Shown here piece after piece: positions 21,526 through 33,400 of a stretch of DNA of 64,000 bases. Each line of letters opens with the position of its first letter. Position 1 is the first letter of the stretch. Source of the stretch: Oidiodendron maius Zn (taxonomy: Eukaryota; Ascomycota; Leotiomycetes; Myxotrichaceae); the NCBI GenBank assembly GCA_000827325.1, contig KN832871.1, positions 372,001-436,000 on the forward strand, read 5' to 3'. The position numbers and the translations under genes were made by a program. A model generated the notes under the pieces. It had not been told where the DNA came from. It searched no databases and worked only from the letters and a program-made list of their open reading frames with translations.

Positions 21526-22770
21526 ATGCCTCAGATGATTAATGCTCTCCGACTCATGTTCAGTGCAGCTGCGCTGGCTGCAGCTGTTCCTACGCCCACT
21601 GCAGCTCCAGCGTTCAATTCAGCATCTCTGCATAAAAGAGCTAGTTGCACGTTCACAGATGCTTCCGCAGCCAGCGCCTCGAAAAAAGATTGTGCTACCA
21701 TCGTTCTTGACAACATTGCTGTCCCATCCGGGACCACTCTCGACCTGACTGATCTCACATCCGGCACTTCCGTGATCTTCGAGGGTGAAACTACCTGGGG
21801 CTATGAGGAATGGTCAGGACCACTCCTGTCCATCTCGGGAGAGAACATTGCAATCTCTGGAAAGTCTGGCCATACTTTGAATGGAGGAGGTGCTCGGTGG
21901 TGGGACGGAAAAGGTACTAATGGCGGCAAGACAAAACCCAAGTTCTTCTATGCGCATGACCTTACCGGACGCTCTTCCATTACGGGCCTCAACATTCTCA
22001 ATACTCCTGTACAAGCAATCTCTATCGATGGGGCTAGTGGCCTTACCATTACTGACATGAAAATTGATGACTCGGCTGGTGATAAGGATTCGCTGGGGCA
22101 TAACACGGATGCATTTGATATTGGATCAAGTACGGGTGTCACTATCACTGGTGCCAATGTGAAGAACCAAGATGATTGCTTAGCCATCAATTCTGGATCT
22201 GTAAGTTCAGGTCTCGCGCGAAGTTCCATTCTCTTTCTAACAAGATATAGAGCATCACTTTTACTGGAGGAACCTGTTCTGGTGGCCATGGGCTTTCTAT
22301 TGGCAGCGTCGGAGGCCGTGATGATAACGATGTGTCCGACATTAACATCTCATCTTCCACAGTCACGAACTCTCAAAATGGTGTGCGAATCAAGAGTATG
22401 TATCCACTAGTACGTTCCTGTTGTGCCTGCAGCTCGCCAACTAACATCCTCAACAGCCGTCTACGGTGCTACAGGCAGCGTCAAGGGAGTGACATACAAG
22501 AATATCACTCTCTCTTCTATCAGCAACTACGGCATCGTCATTGAGCAAGACTACGAGAATGGCTCTCCGACCGGTACACCTACTAATGGCGTGCCCATCA
22601 CCGGGTTGACCCTCGACGGCATCACAGGTACGGTAGATTCAGATGCCACAAACATATACATTCTTTGTGGTTCTGGATCTTGCTCCGACTGGACGTGGAC
22701 TGGAGTATCCGTAACAGGAGGAAAGACAAGCACTAAATGCAAGAACATCCCAGGTGGTTCGTCTTGCTAG
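21526..22770 (+). CDS. Endopolygalacturonase (glycoside hydrolase family 28), secreted
   Basis: Hydrolyses alpha-1,4 linkages of de-esterified homogalacturonan. Exons 21526-22200, 22251-22395 and 22457-22770 give 377 aa. Introns have GTAAGT and GTATGT donors. An N-terminal signal peptide rich in Ala is followed by a dibasic KR (SLHKR/ASC), a typical propeptide cleavage site. All four GH28 active-site blocks are present: [27 protein letters not shown] (split from the second by the first intron) and RIK (spanning the second intron). Pairs of Cys occur at the N-terminus and near the C-terminus, which ends in GGSSC. Two in-frame ATGs (21526 and 21535) could both serve as start. Confidence 0.95.
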
Positions 22771-23107
22771 ATTTTCTGAGCAGTTCATGTATATATTTCG
22801 TAAATAGACATGATGGGATTGTAGAGGGAGTAAAAAAGAGAGAGAGAATTGGGTTGTATCCTTCCCTAGCTCATGTCTCATAATAGCTGTATAGTACATC
22901 ATCCAATCCTTGACTGCGCGCCCTTAAGTAGTGTATTACATTGCTTGTACCGCAACGCCATCAGTCGACAACCGTCTCGTCTGTAATAGAGTTTCTAGCT
23001 CTATCAATGCTTTGCGATCCACTCCCGTAATGCAGAATAACAATTTTACAAAATCCACAAGCTTGATCGCTCACATGCTGAAAATCACTCCAAATCAGAC
23101 CAAAACC
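22771..23107. other. Convergent 3' spacer
   Basis: About 340 bases between the polygalacturonase and YPI1 3' ends. No gene seen. Confidence 0.5.
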
Positions 23108-23656
23108 TCAGCTTACCTCTTTCGACCCGCCGCTTTTAGGTTTGGGCGCCTTCTCATATGCATTCGGGCTCCTTTTCCTCTTGACTTTCCTCTTATCATG
23201 CCCATGGTCATGATCATGATCATGACTCCGTCCGCGCCTCGACGGCCTGGCTGCCCCATCATCCCCACTATCGCTATCACTGTCGCTATCAGACGAACTC
23301 TCATCACTCGATTCATCAATCCCTTTGGGTGCATGATAGATACAACAGACTACACAATTGCGCCATTAGTAGACACTTTCAGATCACGACAACTCAAATA
23401 TAAGAAACATCGGAGTAAACCCATATAACATACCTTTACTTTTCTTCTTTCCCATGCCTTCATTATCAATTACGTCCTCCGCCCATTGTATCCGCCGGCC
23501 CTCGCTCTCTTCTCTATCCCCCTGCTCGTCCCCCCTCGGGGCGCCTCGTAGATGCAACACGGCCTGCGGCCGTATCGTTGTGGTCGTGGTACTAGGCGCC
23601 GAGCTATGGAGCCGCGTTTGGCCGCTCTGAGCAACGTTTCTTTGTCCCGCTGACAT
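23108..23656 (-). CDS. ypi1: Type 1 phosphatase regulator YPI1 (inhibitor-3 / PPP1R11 family)
   Basis: Small nuclear regulator of protein phosphatase 1. Exons 23656-23434 and 23349-23108 give 154 aa. The intron 23433-23350 has a GTATGT donor and TGTAG acceptor. The conserved core is RRIQWAEDVIDNEGMGKKKSK, carrying the PP1-docking RVxF-like element (the stretch RRIQWAED), followed across the splice by VCCIYHAPKGIDESSDE. An acidic Ser/Asp run, a His/Asp repeat (DHDHDHDHGHDK) and a basic tail follow. The stop codon overlaps a good donor sequence (GTAAGC at 23116), but the nearest acceptor would make an intron of only 39 nt, so I keep the short ending. C-terminal boundary is moderately certain. 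Confidence 0.88.
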
Positions 23657-24063
23657 CTTTGTGATGTGCTGTCTCGTTGTGGTTCTGGGGAGGCAAGATG
23701 AGTGTTGTTCTGTTATATTCTCTCTGCGCAGGGAAAGATGCGGGGTGTTCTAGAAGATGAGAGTCGTGGGCCTTTGTAATCCACTTAATTTGTAGACTTG
23801 GGAGACAACAGAGACCGCGGGCGTGTGGTCCAGCTGGGATATATCCGAAATTTGTGCCCTGCGGAGGTGTCGGTTGGGAGGAAGGTATAAAGTGCAGGCG
23901 GAAACGTGCAGTTGATATTCGAGATACACTTTGAACTGTCTGAGTTGAGATGAAAGTTGCCCCACGTTTTGCCGAAGTGAAATTAAGAGGTGTTGTCACG
24001 TGCATACAAGCCTTTGCAGCTTCATGTTTTTTAAAGAATAACATAACTAATCTATTCTTCATA
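23657..24063. other. Intergenic region upstream of YPI1
   Basis: About 0.4 kb. It contains the YPI1 promoter and the 3' end of the Cys-rich surface protein gene. A long minus-strand frame through it (23604-24083) does not resemble a protein. Confidence 0.5.
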
Positions 24064-25479
24064 TCATATCCACATGAGAACAATCATCATACAGCATATT
24101 AATAAACCAAAATAAACCTGTACACTCCTGACACCCATACTTGGTGCCTCCTTCTCTCCAACTGCAGTGCTTGTCGCAGAGATCGATGTGCAACTCGCAG
24201 TCCCGCATTGCCATCCACTCAAACAGCAATTCCCTCCTAAACTAGCAGCACAGCTAGACCAGCCAGAGGCACAATTGCCAGTTGGGGTGTAGAGGGTGGC
24301 AGCGGGACCGACAGGCACTACGATAGTCTCGCTACCGCTCACAATCGTGGTCGAGCTCGTGGGAGGACAATCTGTGGTATCACAATTCCTTCCAGTCCTG
24401 CAACATCCCCCAGCATTATAAGCCTCACAGGCATAGAAGCCAGTTGGGCACGACCCTGCAGGCTCTGTTGTGACAGGGGTGGAGGATATTGACGTAGAGC
24501 CGGTTAGGCGAGCTGGTGCGTTGCCTGTTGCGGTTTGAGTGATGGTGACAACTGATGCCTGTGAGGAGGTTGTAGTAGTGCTCGTAGATGTAGTCGTGCT
24601 CGAAGTTGAAGGTGTTACAGTGACAACGACGGTACTAGTTTGTGCCGTCCCCTCACTCGAAGCAGATGATGAAGGGATACCTGCCATTACCAATTAGATT
24701 ACAGATTCAAATATAGTCAAAGCTAAGAACTCACATCCAATTCCAGCACAAACAAACCCCGGGATGCAGCATCCGCCTCCCTCGTAATCCGCGCTGGAAT
24801 TCTCAGCACACGGAGTATTGGGTGAATTACACCCCGATATCGTTCCCCCGCAGTTGTCTCCATCGGGACAGCATCCCACGGGCCCCAGCCCTGTGTCCTG
24901 GATCTGGAAACACGTCTCGTTCGTCGCGCAACAGCTGTTCGGGTAACCTATCGAAGTGCAATCATTGGTGCCTGTGGGACACTCAAATTGCCTCTTCTGC
25001 AGTGCGGAGAGTGCAGCGGCAGCAGCGCCGCGGCTCGGTATTCTCCCGCGAGCCTCGAGATGGTGAAGGGCGAGATTCTCTTTCGTGTGGAGAGCAAAGG
25101 GTGTCCGGTAGGATATCACCGCCGAAGCATTCGCCATTAATATCGCCTCTTCCTCTGCATCGCGTATCCTCAGAGGCCGAGCCGGTGGGACATCAGAGGT
25201 GTTTGATTGTGGTAAGTCCTCTTCGTACTGCCAGTAATGCAGGTAGAATTTCTGCGAAGGGTCGTCACTCATCTTCATAACCCCCACAGGCTCTCTACTT
25301 AGAGGTGTTTGCTCATTTCTTGCTTCAACATTGCGCTGATCTGCAGGCTCAGCCAGCCGCCTGGCGGCATCAGAGAAACTGCTTGGTAATCGGTCATTGC
25401 GCAGTGCGATAGCCGTATGCGCTGTGATGAGGAAGAGGATGGAAGCCGGAAGGCTCAGGAGCCTTGAAGTGAGTTGCAT
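24064..25479 (-). CDS. Cysteine-rich GPI-anchored-type cell surface protein, function unknown
   Basis: Exons 25479-24735 and 24680-24064 give 453 aa, with intron 24734-24681 (GTGAGT donor). N-terminal signal peptide (LLSLPASILFLITAHTAIA), then ~130 residues of charged, propeptide-like sequence ending in KR (SALQKRQFECP). After this come repeated small Cys modules: CPTGTNDC…CC…C…CCPDGDNCGG, a CCIPGFVCAGIGC unit, and after a Ser/Thr stalk two further C-x-CC-x-C units (GGCCRTGRNCDTTDC and GGNCCLSGWQCGTASC). The stalk (STTTSTSTTTTSS) would be heavily O-glycosylated. The C-terminus is hydrophobic (VYFGLLICCMMIVLMWI), consistent with a GPI-attachment signal. I do not recognise a characterised family; a wall or surface-binding role is a guess. 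Confidence 0.82.
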
Positions 25480-26035
25480 CGCGCGTCGTCCGACAGATCC
25501 AATGATGACAATGAGATGCGGAATCAGGGCGTCTCTCTCTTTGCCTTTATTAATCCTATCATATCAACATGTACACAACAAAGATACTGAAAATACACAG
25601 AAGTTATCCATTACTCAGATCAACAAATGGACCCTCGAGGGGCTTTATTCTTATGGTGGCTGGGAACAACGAACCACCGAGCTTGGTGGGTATTCAAAGT
25701 GGCTGGGAACACGAATACCCTATCAGCAGAATAAAGACCTACCACGTAATCTGGTCACTCAGAGGATATCAAAGCGTTGTAGCACAAACCACTCAAGAGA
25801 GAGGACACAAACTATACCTTTATACTCCGTAGCAAGAACTTGTATCATAAGAATCCTCAGTTCGTTACCGTAAGGGGCAGAAATAAATGGAATCAATAAG
25901 CCGTGGCATTGCCACGTGATATCGCGATCTTTCCACCTTGGGCTTTTTACTGCTCACCTCCAGTTCTCGTGCTCACAAAACTTGTGCACAAATGCGTTAC
26001 GGCTGATACCCAGTCTCAAAATCCCCTGAATAATA
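25480..26035. other. Divergent intergenic region
   Basis: About 0.56 kb between the start codons of the Cys-rich surface protein (minus) and the alkyltransferase-like gene (plus). No gene supported. Confidence 0.5.
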
Positions 26036-26703
26036 ATGGTGCGCTCTGAAGAAGCCGAAGCCTTCTTCTACGCCGTCTACCAAGCAATCCAAGAGATTCC
26101 CTATGGGAAAGTGACCAGCTACGCGCATATCGCACGCCTGGTGGGAACTCGTGCGTGTTGAATCTTCCTCGTGTTTCCCACGCACCCATGCACCCATTCC
26201 CCATATTTCCATGTCAAGCACGCAATTTTTATTTTTTATTTTATCTTCTTGGTTCCTGGCCTGAAAGGAATACAATGACGCCAAATTTAAATTTTTGAAG
26301 TGGATTGTACTAATGATTTCTCTTTAGCTCAAAGACCTCGTCAAGTAGGAGTCTGCCTGAAACACCTGCCCTCCGATCCGTCCCTACCGTTCCACGATGG
26401 AAACGTCCCCTGGCAACGAGTCATAAATTCTAAAGGGGCTATTTCTCCCAGGTAGGTGTCTTATTATCTAGTCTGAGTCTTATTTTTGAAGCCTTCCAAT
26501 GGTTGACACTCAGCGGGGGCCATCCGTCCGGTGCATCGAATCAGGCGCGTGCTCTTCGGGAAGAAGGCGTGGAGGTGGGCACGGGCAGCTTAGGGGAGTT
26601 CATCATCGACTTCTCGAAGTATGGCTGGTTCCCGCCCCAGCTTCCGAGTGAGGCGGAGGCCGGTCTAGCACCTCATAGTGACACTGAAGAGGAAAAGGCA
26701 TGA
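26036..26703 (+). CDS. atl1: Alkyltransferase-like DNA repair protein (ATL/Atl1)
   Basis: Binds O6-alkylguanine in DNA and channels the lesion to nucleotide excision repair without removing the alkyl group. Exons 26036-26150, 26328-26451 and 26514-26703 give 142 aa. Introns are 177 nt (26151-26327, GTGCGT donor, ACTAAT branch) and 62 nt (26452-26513). The helix-turn-helix region is EIPYGKVTSYAHIARLVG, followed by RPRQVG with the Arg finger. At the position of the MGMT active-site PCHR motif the sequence is VPWQRVIN: Trp replaces the alkyl-acceptor Cys, which defines ATL proteins. The N-terminal MGMT domain is absent, as in other ATLs. The tail after FPPQLP is acidic. Confidence 0.92.
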
Positions 26704-27373
26704 GTCGAATCCAAAGCGAGCAAGAGAGACTGAAGGTACCGGTGGGCACATTGAGATATGAAAGACACAATGTAAAGTTTATCTGTGGGAGTGCTTTTGA
26801 AGACCTAAGCTATGATACAGCGTAGTAGCAGAAAAATATCTGTCTATCGAAGGCCTTTATACACCCCTCCCACGAATTCCCTTCAAATAAAATTCAGCGT
26901 TCCATACGATCTCACCTGCCAGTATGATTCAGCTTCGCCGGCTACACCGCTCTGGTTCAGAGAACTCGAGCAATGCCATGGTCCCTCCCTTCCACCCAGG
27001 CTGTGCATCTGATGCAGTTGGAGTGCGAAAATTTCCAATCCCTTTTGGTAGCATTTCTTGGACGATCATAGGTCGTAGGTGGTTGATACAGCGTCTGATA
27101 TATGAACGGCAGATGCTACAGCTGCCCAGAGCCAAGTAAAGTTATGGTGGTGCGATCTACTCTCAGTCGGTTTAAGGAAGCGTCGTAATCCAATGCTACT
27201 ATCACTGGAGGCTTTGCCGACCCAAGCACAGTCCATGTTCCACTATAGATATGGCTATTTTAATATGTAGCTATAACCAATCAAGTTAAGAGGTGATGCC
27301 ATTACGACGCTGTAGATGCAACCGGTGTCAAGCACCGGTGCGGCTCGAGATATCGGTGGTAGAGTTAGCACTC
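26704..27373. other. Convergent 3' spacer
   Basis: About 0.67 kb between the 3' ends of atl1 and the ataxin-2 homolog. No supported gene. Confidence 0.5.
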
Positions 27374-30300
27374 TCATTTCGCTTCTTCGCCACCTTCCGA
27401 TGCCCGAGCCTGAGGGCCTGTCGGAATCTGGCTGTTTGGCGGACCGTTTGGATGCTGACCGTGCTGGAAGTTCTTGTTGTTGAAGTTGCCATTTGGATGG
27501 TTATTTCGATGCTGCTGCGGTCCAAATTGGTGCATCTGCTGGGGACTAGTTCCAAGCTGATTTGGGCCGCCATACCCTCTCATGGGCACTACCTGTTGTC
27601 AGTGGGACTCACAAGATAAGTGGGAAATGAAGCGTACTCTGCCCTGGGACTTGCTGCTGAGCAAACATCGGCGCCACAGCTCCAAATTGTGGGCCGGGAC
27701 TCATTCCTGGGTTCATGCCTGGACTCATGCCGGGATTCATTCCAGGGTTAATGCCATACATGGGCTGCTGGTGGCCCTGTTGTGATCCCTGGCTCATCAT
27801 TATAGGAGCAGCATTTCTGCCTGGGCTGGGATAGCCATTAACTGGCATGGCTTGGGGATGTCCATTGCCAGGCGGCATGAAATGACCTTGCCCTCCCTGC
27901 GGATACATCATCTGGGGAGCCGGAGCCATGCCCTGGGAAGTCATGAATCCACCGGCAGGATTCTGCATCATGATAGCTGGTCCCATATGAGCCTGCTGCG
28001 GTATAAACTGGTGGCTCTGGGAGAGCGAACGGTACTGCGGCATAGGAGGAGCTCCCGGGTATGGCATCATCTGCGGGTTGTAGGCTAACTGAGCTGGTTG
28101 GTTCATGGGTGATGGGAATGCCATAGGGGCATTTTGAAGGCGTGGAGATGCAAATGATTGCGCGGAATGAGAGGACATCATCCGGTGATCATCAGCGCCA
28201 TTGAAGGGAGGGCTGGGCCCATGATGGTGACCACCCTGGGGGTTCATCGCTGGCTGACGAGGCGATTGTCTAGGACCTAGGTTGTGAACACCTTGTTGTA
28301 GGTGGAACGGTAGCTGATGCTGGTGGGGGACTTGGGGAACGACATGAGCCGGGTTACTCGGGGACATGGTCTGGGGCGGGAATGGGGCCATCTCGAAGAG
28401 CTTGGTGTAGGTGAGGTGCATGGTCGATTCCGGCTTCTCATCGTTTGCAAGCTGCCTCCATGTTGGCTGCGTGTCATAGGCCGGCTTCAAGCCACCAGTT
28501 GCGTCCCATTTCTTCTCTGGAACAGGCTTGATACTCTTGATATGCTCTAGAGCATCGAATTTCGCACCGACTGAAGGCCGCTCGGCCTCCGCGACCGGCT
28601 TTCGTTTAAGCAGGGAACGAGAAGCCGCTGGAGATGGCTGCTGATCGACCAGAGTGGCAGACGATTTGGGGCTGGAGCCAGTGCTCCGGTTGCCATTGGG
28701 GCTAAACGATTGAGCATGAGGGCTGGGGCGAAATTCAGTGCTATTTGGATTCAACCTAGCGCCTTGAGCACTGGTAACTCCACTCGAACGGCGAGAGAAA
28801 CCTGGGTCAACGGGATTGGCAGGGCCTGTCGGAGGAGGTTTCGTTTCAAGTGAGGTGGGAATGGGATTTATCAGTGGACTGGCCTTGTTATCTCCAGCAT
28901 TCCTCAGTCGTGAAGCCAAGCCGGTCCTGTTGAGCTGGCCAGGGGCCGGCTGTTGGGGTTGACCAGGGCGGTCACGGTAGGTCTGAGAGCTATATGGGGG
29001 CTGGAAGCCAGTGCTACGATTGTTTTGGCGCGGCCCAGCGTTGGATGGAGAGGGTCCAGTTGCCGCGGACACTGGGCGTTGCGCTGCTTTAGCATCCGGC
29101 GTGACCGCAGCAGTCTTGGAAGTGTCTGGTGAAGCGTTCTTGGCCTCCTCCGCGTTGCGCTTCGCCTTCTCCTGAATCTCCTTTTGCTTCGCTGGGTCTT
29201 TGGCGATAATGGAGACGAGATCCGAGGGAACTGGCGTGTTGAGTTTAAAGCTGTCCGCAAATTTCTTCAGGTCGTTCAACTTGACTTCCTTGTCATTCTT
29301 GATCTTGGCGGAGCGGATCTGGTCAACATTTCTTCGCTCTCGAGCAGCAAACCCTTTGAAGGCGCTAGCAACCGCCTGCTCAACAGTGGCTGTAGTTGTA
29401 GTTGAAGTTGTACTTGTAGCTGCAGTTGTAGTCGTACTGGCACTTGCAGTTGTAGCAGCCGCGCTGGGTGTGTCTTGTGGTTTCGGTTGTGGAGAAGACG
29501 CGTGGCTAGCTGTAGTTGCTACCTTAGAGTCGGGTGTTGCTACAGAGCTCGACTCAGTGGTCGTCGGCGGGGTGGTCGTCTCTGCTCTAGGTGGTTTTGC
29601 TGCTGGAGCAGCCTTGCTCTTCTCCGCGGCCGGCTTGTCAGGGCGAGCCAGCTGCGACGATATGATGGCAGGATCGACTGGTGCTCCGGCAACGGTGGCC
29701 TGGCCAGTTGGAGCGCGGCGTGCCGGAGGTGTGTATCTGTTGTTTGATGCCGCAAGGGGAGGGAAATCCTGTCTGCGGACGCCACTATATCTATTGATGA
29801 GGTTAGGCTGCGGTATTAGGAGGGGAAGTGGAGTTGGACTTACCTATCTTCTTCATCAAGGCCATTATCATTTACACTCAAATTGTCCGTGATACGCTCC
29901 TCCGCTACATGGGCGTTGTTGGTAGTGCTGCGTTCAATCTCCCTAGCCTTCTTCTCTGCCTCTGCTACACGCTGCTTGTACTGCGGATGACTCTTGTCAA
30001 TGGTCGTTGTGTATATGTTCTCGTCATAGTCCGTGGTCAAGCCAAAGCGTCTCTCGTTCTCTGCAAACTGGTCCCAGACGGCTCCGGTCGACGTCTTCGT
30101 GCGACCGGACTCCAGAGAGGTATCAACATCTTCTGGGGTATCAGGAACCCATCTCTGAAGTGTCCGCTCGCCTTGGGCTTTCCCACTCGAGATTGCACTG
30201 TCTGTACGAAAGGCAGCATTGCCTAGGAAAGTCAGCGCTGACGCCTCCCGGGTGGATTGATAGTACATACCATTTTGTGGCCTGCTCTCGCTCTTGGCTG

Positions 30301-30400
30301 CACCACCTCCAGAGCCCCTCTGGAATGGCATGTTGGATTGCTGGTCTCTGTATTTGGTCGAGCCGTTGGACAGGTCACTGGCCTTCTTTCCCTGGACCAT
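27374..30400 (-). CDS. pbp1: Ataxin-2 / PBP1 homolog (LsmAD and PAM2, LSm domain not seen)
   Basis: Poly(A)-binding-protein partner acting in stress granules, mRNA stability and TORC1 control. Exons 30400-30271, 30222-29844, 29790-27638 and 27588-27374 give 958 aa. The LsmAD domain (about residues 90-160) includes VWDQFAENERRFGLTTDYDE and NIYTTTIDKSHPQYKQR. Exon 3 starts YSGVRRQDFPPL as in orthologs. A PAM2-type motif, LNPNSTEFRPSPHAQSF (about 28725-28760), predicts binding to the MLLE domain of Pab1. The C-terminal third is Pro/Gln/Met/Gly-rich with NPGM/SPGM repeats. In relatives an LSm domain precedes FRTDSAIS, but here only ~45 low-complexity residues do. The start is the first ATG after a likely 5'UTR intron; upstream coding exons remain possible. 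Confidence 0.85.
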
Positions 30401-33400
30401 GTTCGAGGCGACGACCTGGTATCGTCGGGCGTGGGCCTCCCGCACTCGTCAAAGCAGTCGGGCAATACGAGGCCTGCCTCAGGGGGTGATTAGCTACTGC
30501 AGACGATGATATTGGATATGGGAGGGGGATGAAGGCTGGCCTGGTCAGGCTGTGACTCTCCACACGTGGCCAGCCCGAAGGGAGCGACCATCGGATTAAG
30601 GACCCGTAGACAAAGAGGTGGAATTACTAACCTCTACAATATCACACCCGCACGAGCGACACCCGGATCGCGGGCTGCCACGCTGAGAGGTGTTGGGGAG
30701 GAGTGGAAGCACGTCAGCGGATGAACCCTAATTCGCGTGCAGAAGGATCCTCAAGGGTAAAGGCGGCTGGTCCTGCAGCGACACAGGGAGGTCAGCACAT
30801 GCGCGAGCTCAATGCCAATTCCAATGGCACACGGGTTGATGAGGTTCAGGAGGTGATGAGGACAGCTTGGATCCCGCTGGCTCCCCACAATGGGGGTCGA
30901 GAAAAGAGGCTGGTGGCACGGGGGGTGTCTCACCTAGAAGGACTGGAAAAGTGCCGTGAGACCCTCCTATCGGTCTGCTGGCGAGCAGCGGCACGACGAT
31001 CGAGATATCCGTCGCGTGAGGGGAGATCGGACGGGGGTCGAGGAGGGAGGGAAGGAGGGGGATGAGGATGTGGAGGAGGAGGTTGATGTGTGGAGGTCAG
31101 GGAGGTTGATGGGGAAGAAAATCGAAGAGGCAGCACGCCAAGCGAGGAGCAGCGCGGGAGAGCTGTCGAGCCACCCAGACTAGCCCGACCACCTTGCACC
31201 CAGCGGACGACGACAAGTCAAGAAGATAGACGCAGCAACGATGGCACTCCAAGGCGGGTGGCGGTGTGTCTGTCCATCAACCGAGCGGGAGGAGAGGGCG
31301 GAGAGGAAGCAGATGATGGATGATGGGGGACGTGGTGGTGAAGGAAGAGGAGCAGATGGAGAAAGGCCACAAGGACACGAGCAAACGGAAAAAGTTTAAG
31401 GTCGAGAGTCGAGGAGGTCGAGTCGAGGTCGAGTAGAGTCGAGTCGTCGTGCGGAGCCCAGTCAAGCCGTTGCCAGGCAAGGTCGAGGCGTGGGGAGTAA
31501 GACCGACAGAGAATAGAGTACGGGCGGGTGTAAGGCAAGGCCCACGGTTCCAGCGCTCTTAGTCCTTCAAGTGGAGGGGATTGGATTGGAAGAGAAGGGA
31601 AGAGCAGCGCAGGTCAGTGCAGTGGACTGGTTTCCCGGCGCGGTAGACGGCTTTAGTGTGGCCGGTCACTGGTGGGAGCCGGACCCTTCCCTTGCGGTTC
31701 CCCAGTGCGACTGTGGCCTTGCGATGCCGGGAGCCTTTCCGCTTGCAGCGTAGGTGCTTAGTGAGGCGACATCTGGCTGATACGAGGTATATCGTGTTGA
31801 TGGTCAGGACGGGTTTGGGGCTTCTATAAGCAGAGGGAGAGAGAGCGCGGCAGTGTTGAGGAGAAGAGGGTCCACGGGAACAGATGTCCACCTGCGAAAT
31901 GGGCCCGTATGGGCGATGGGCGAAGTGCTAGAAACTCCCAGGGCAAGCGCAACTCGGAAAAGGGGATGACGACAAGACTGGTGCTGAGCGGCGGCTCGCA
32001 GACAGCTGCTCCCGATAAGACGCAACAGACTGGCATACGAGGAGAAAGAAGAGAACCTGCACAGAGCGTTATGAATAGCGTGTTGATGTGCCGTGCACCC
32101 AAGTACAGTCCCAGCAAGTCGGAACACGGCCGGCGGCCAACATTCCTCGCTCAATACTGTCCTTCACATGGGGGTCATTTTCTCTACATGCCTCCTCTCA
32201 TGCCTCAGCTCTGCCCCGGTGCGGCCTACCCACCTTTCGGTTCTCCGGCCGAGTACGGGAGTTATTGAGAGGCAGGCAATTATTGGGAGTTTATTTGCGC
32301 GCTATGTGCGACGCTGGAGAATGCCTATCCCACAGATAATATGCTGAACGCGGCAGACCTGCACAGCTGGATGCACGCCGGGATCTCATCTACATCGGGC
32401 AAAAAAGGGAGCCAGTTGATGCTTGCGTCCCATCCCTTTCCCTTCCCCAGGTTCTGCCGCTCTCTTCCGTCCTCCTGGTCGGATTATGTAAGTAGTCGTC
32501 TGTGAAATCTATCGCAGACATTGGGCGGCGATGCTGAGAAGAGAGGTCACATGTATGTTGGTTGATTTAACGTGCCTGATGAGTTAAGCAAAATTCCATT
32601 GGAGTTGCTTCGGGCAACGTCTTGTCCTATGGAAAGCGCTACCAGGGAAGACTGTATACCGAATATTTGAGCCTCAACAGCATAGAATTTTATTGAAGGT
32701 AATCTTAAAGATTCCTGCTATGAAAATTGATAATGGTAAATTGTATGCTTGAGGTATTAGCCCAAACCAAACCCCATATATGCACCTACATATTAATACA
32801 TTCCTCCGCATATCGTCAACGTATCTTCTCAGCCGGATCCCTCCAGCTCTAGGTTAATAGCACACTAGATAGCCATAATGGTAGGGCAGCAGATGCTTGG
32901 TGTATAGCCTCCGTTGTGTAGAGAGATTGTATACAACCTGCGGCATTCTGATATTGCTCTCAGTGCACGTCTCTCAAACAGCAACCCTAAATCTTCTTTG
33001 CTATTATCACATTGCAGGGATACATTCTCTCTGTGCTGTACATAGGGATGCGAGGAAGTGGAGGGTCTGGTCAAGCGCCGTCATCACAAGCCGACCATCT
33101 CAGTATTTGTGGAGCAGTTAACTCTTGTCTTAAGGCATACCAAATCTGACTAGATTATGGCGAGATATCGACCTGTATATTACTCACCCTATGCCTTCTC
33201 CGTGTACGAGCCATGACATTCTGCGGTCTTCGAGCCGGAAAGCGGCGCCGAATGGACGTATCTTGGGTAACTAGAGCGCTAAGGTACATCAGCCTGGGGA
33301 AGTCTTCCTTTGGCGATTAAAGCTACTAGTAGCTCTTCCATTGCTCATTCGCAGGGGAATTCACATGCACAAGTAGACAGAGGTGATTGTGAATCGGTCA

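Noticed and set aside
23077-23116. Additional intron at the YPI1 stop codon extending the protein
   Set aside because: The donor is good, but the nearest acceptor gives a 39-nt intron, and the extension has no conserved character.
27852-29892. Long + strand frames opposite the ataxin-2 gene, for example 29200-29892
   Set aside because: Antisense shadows of the Ala/Thr/Pro-rich coding sequence. The minus-strand reading has LsmAD and PAM2 motifs and consistent introns.
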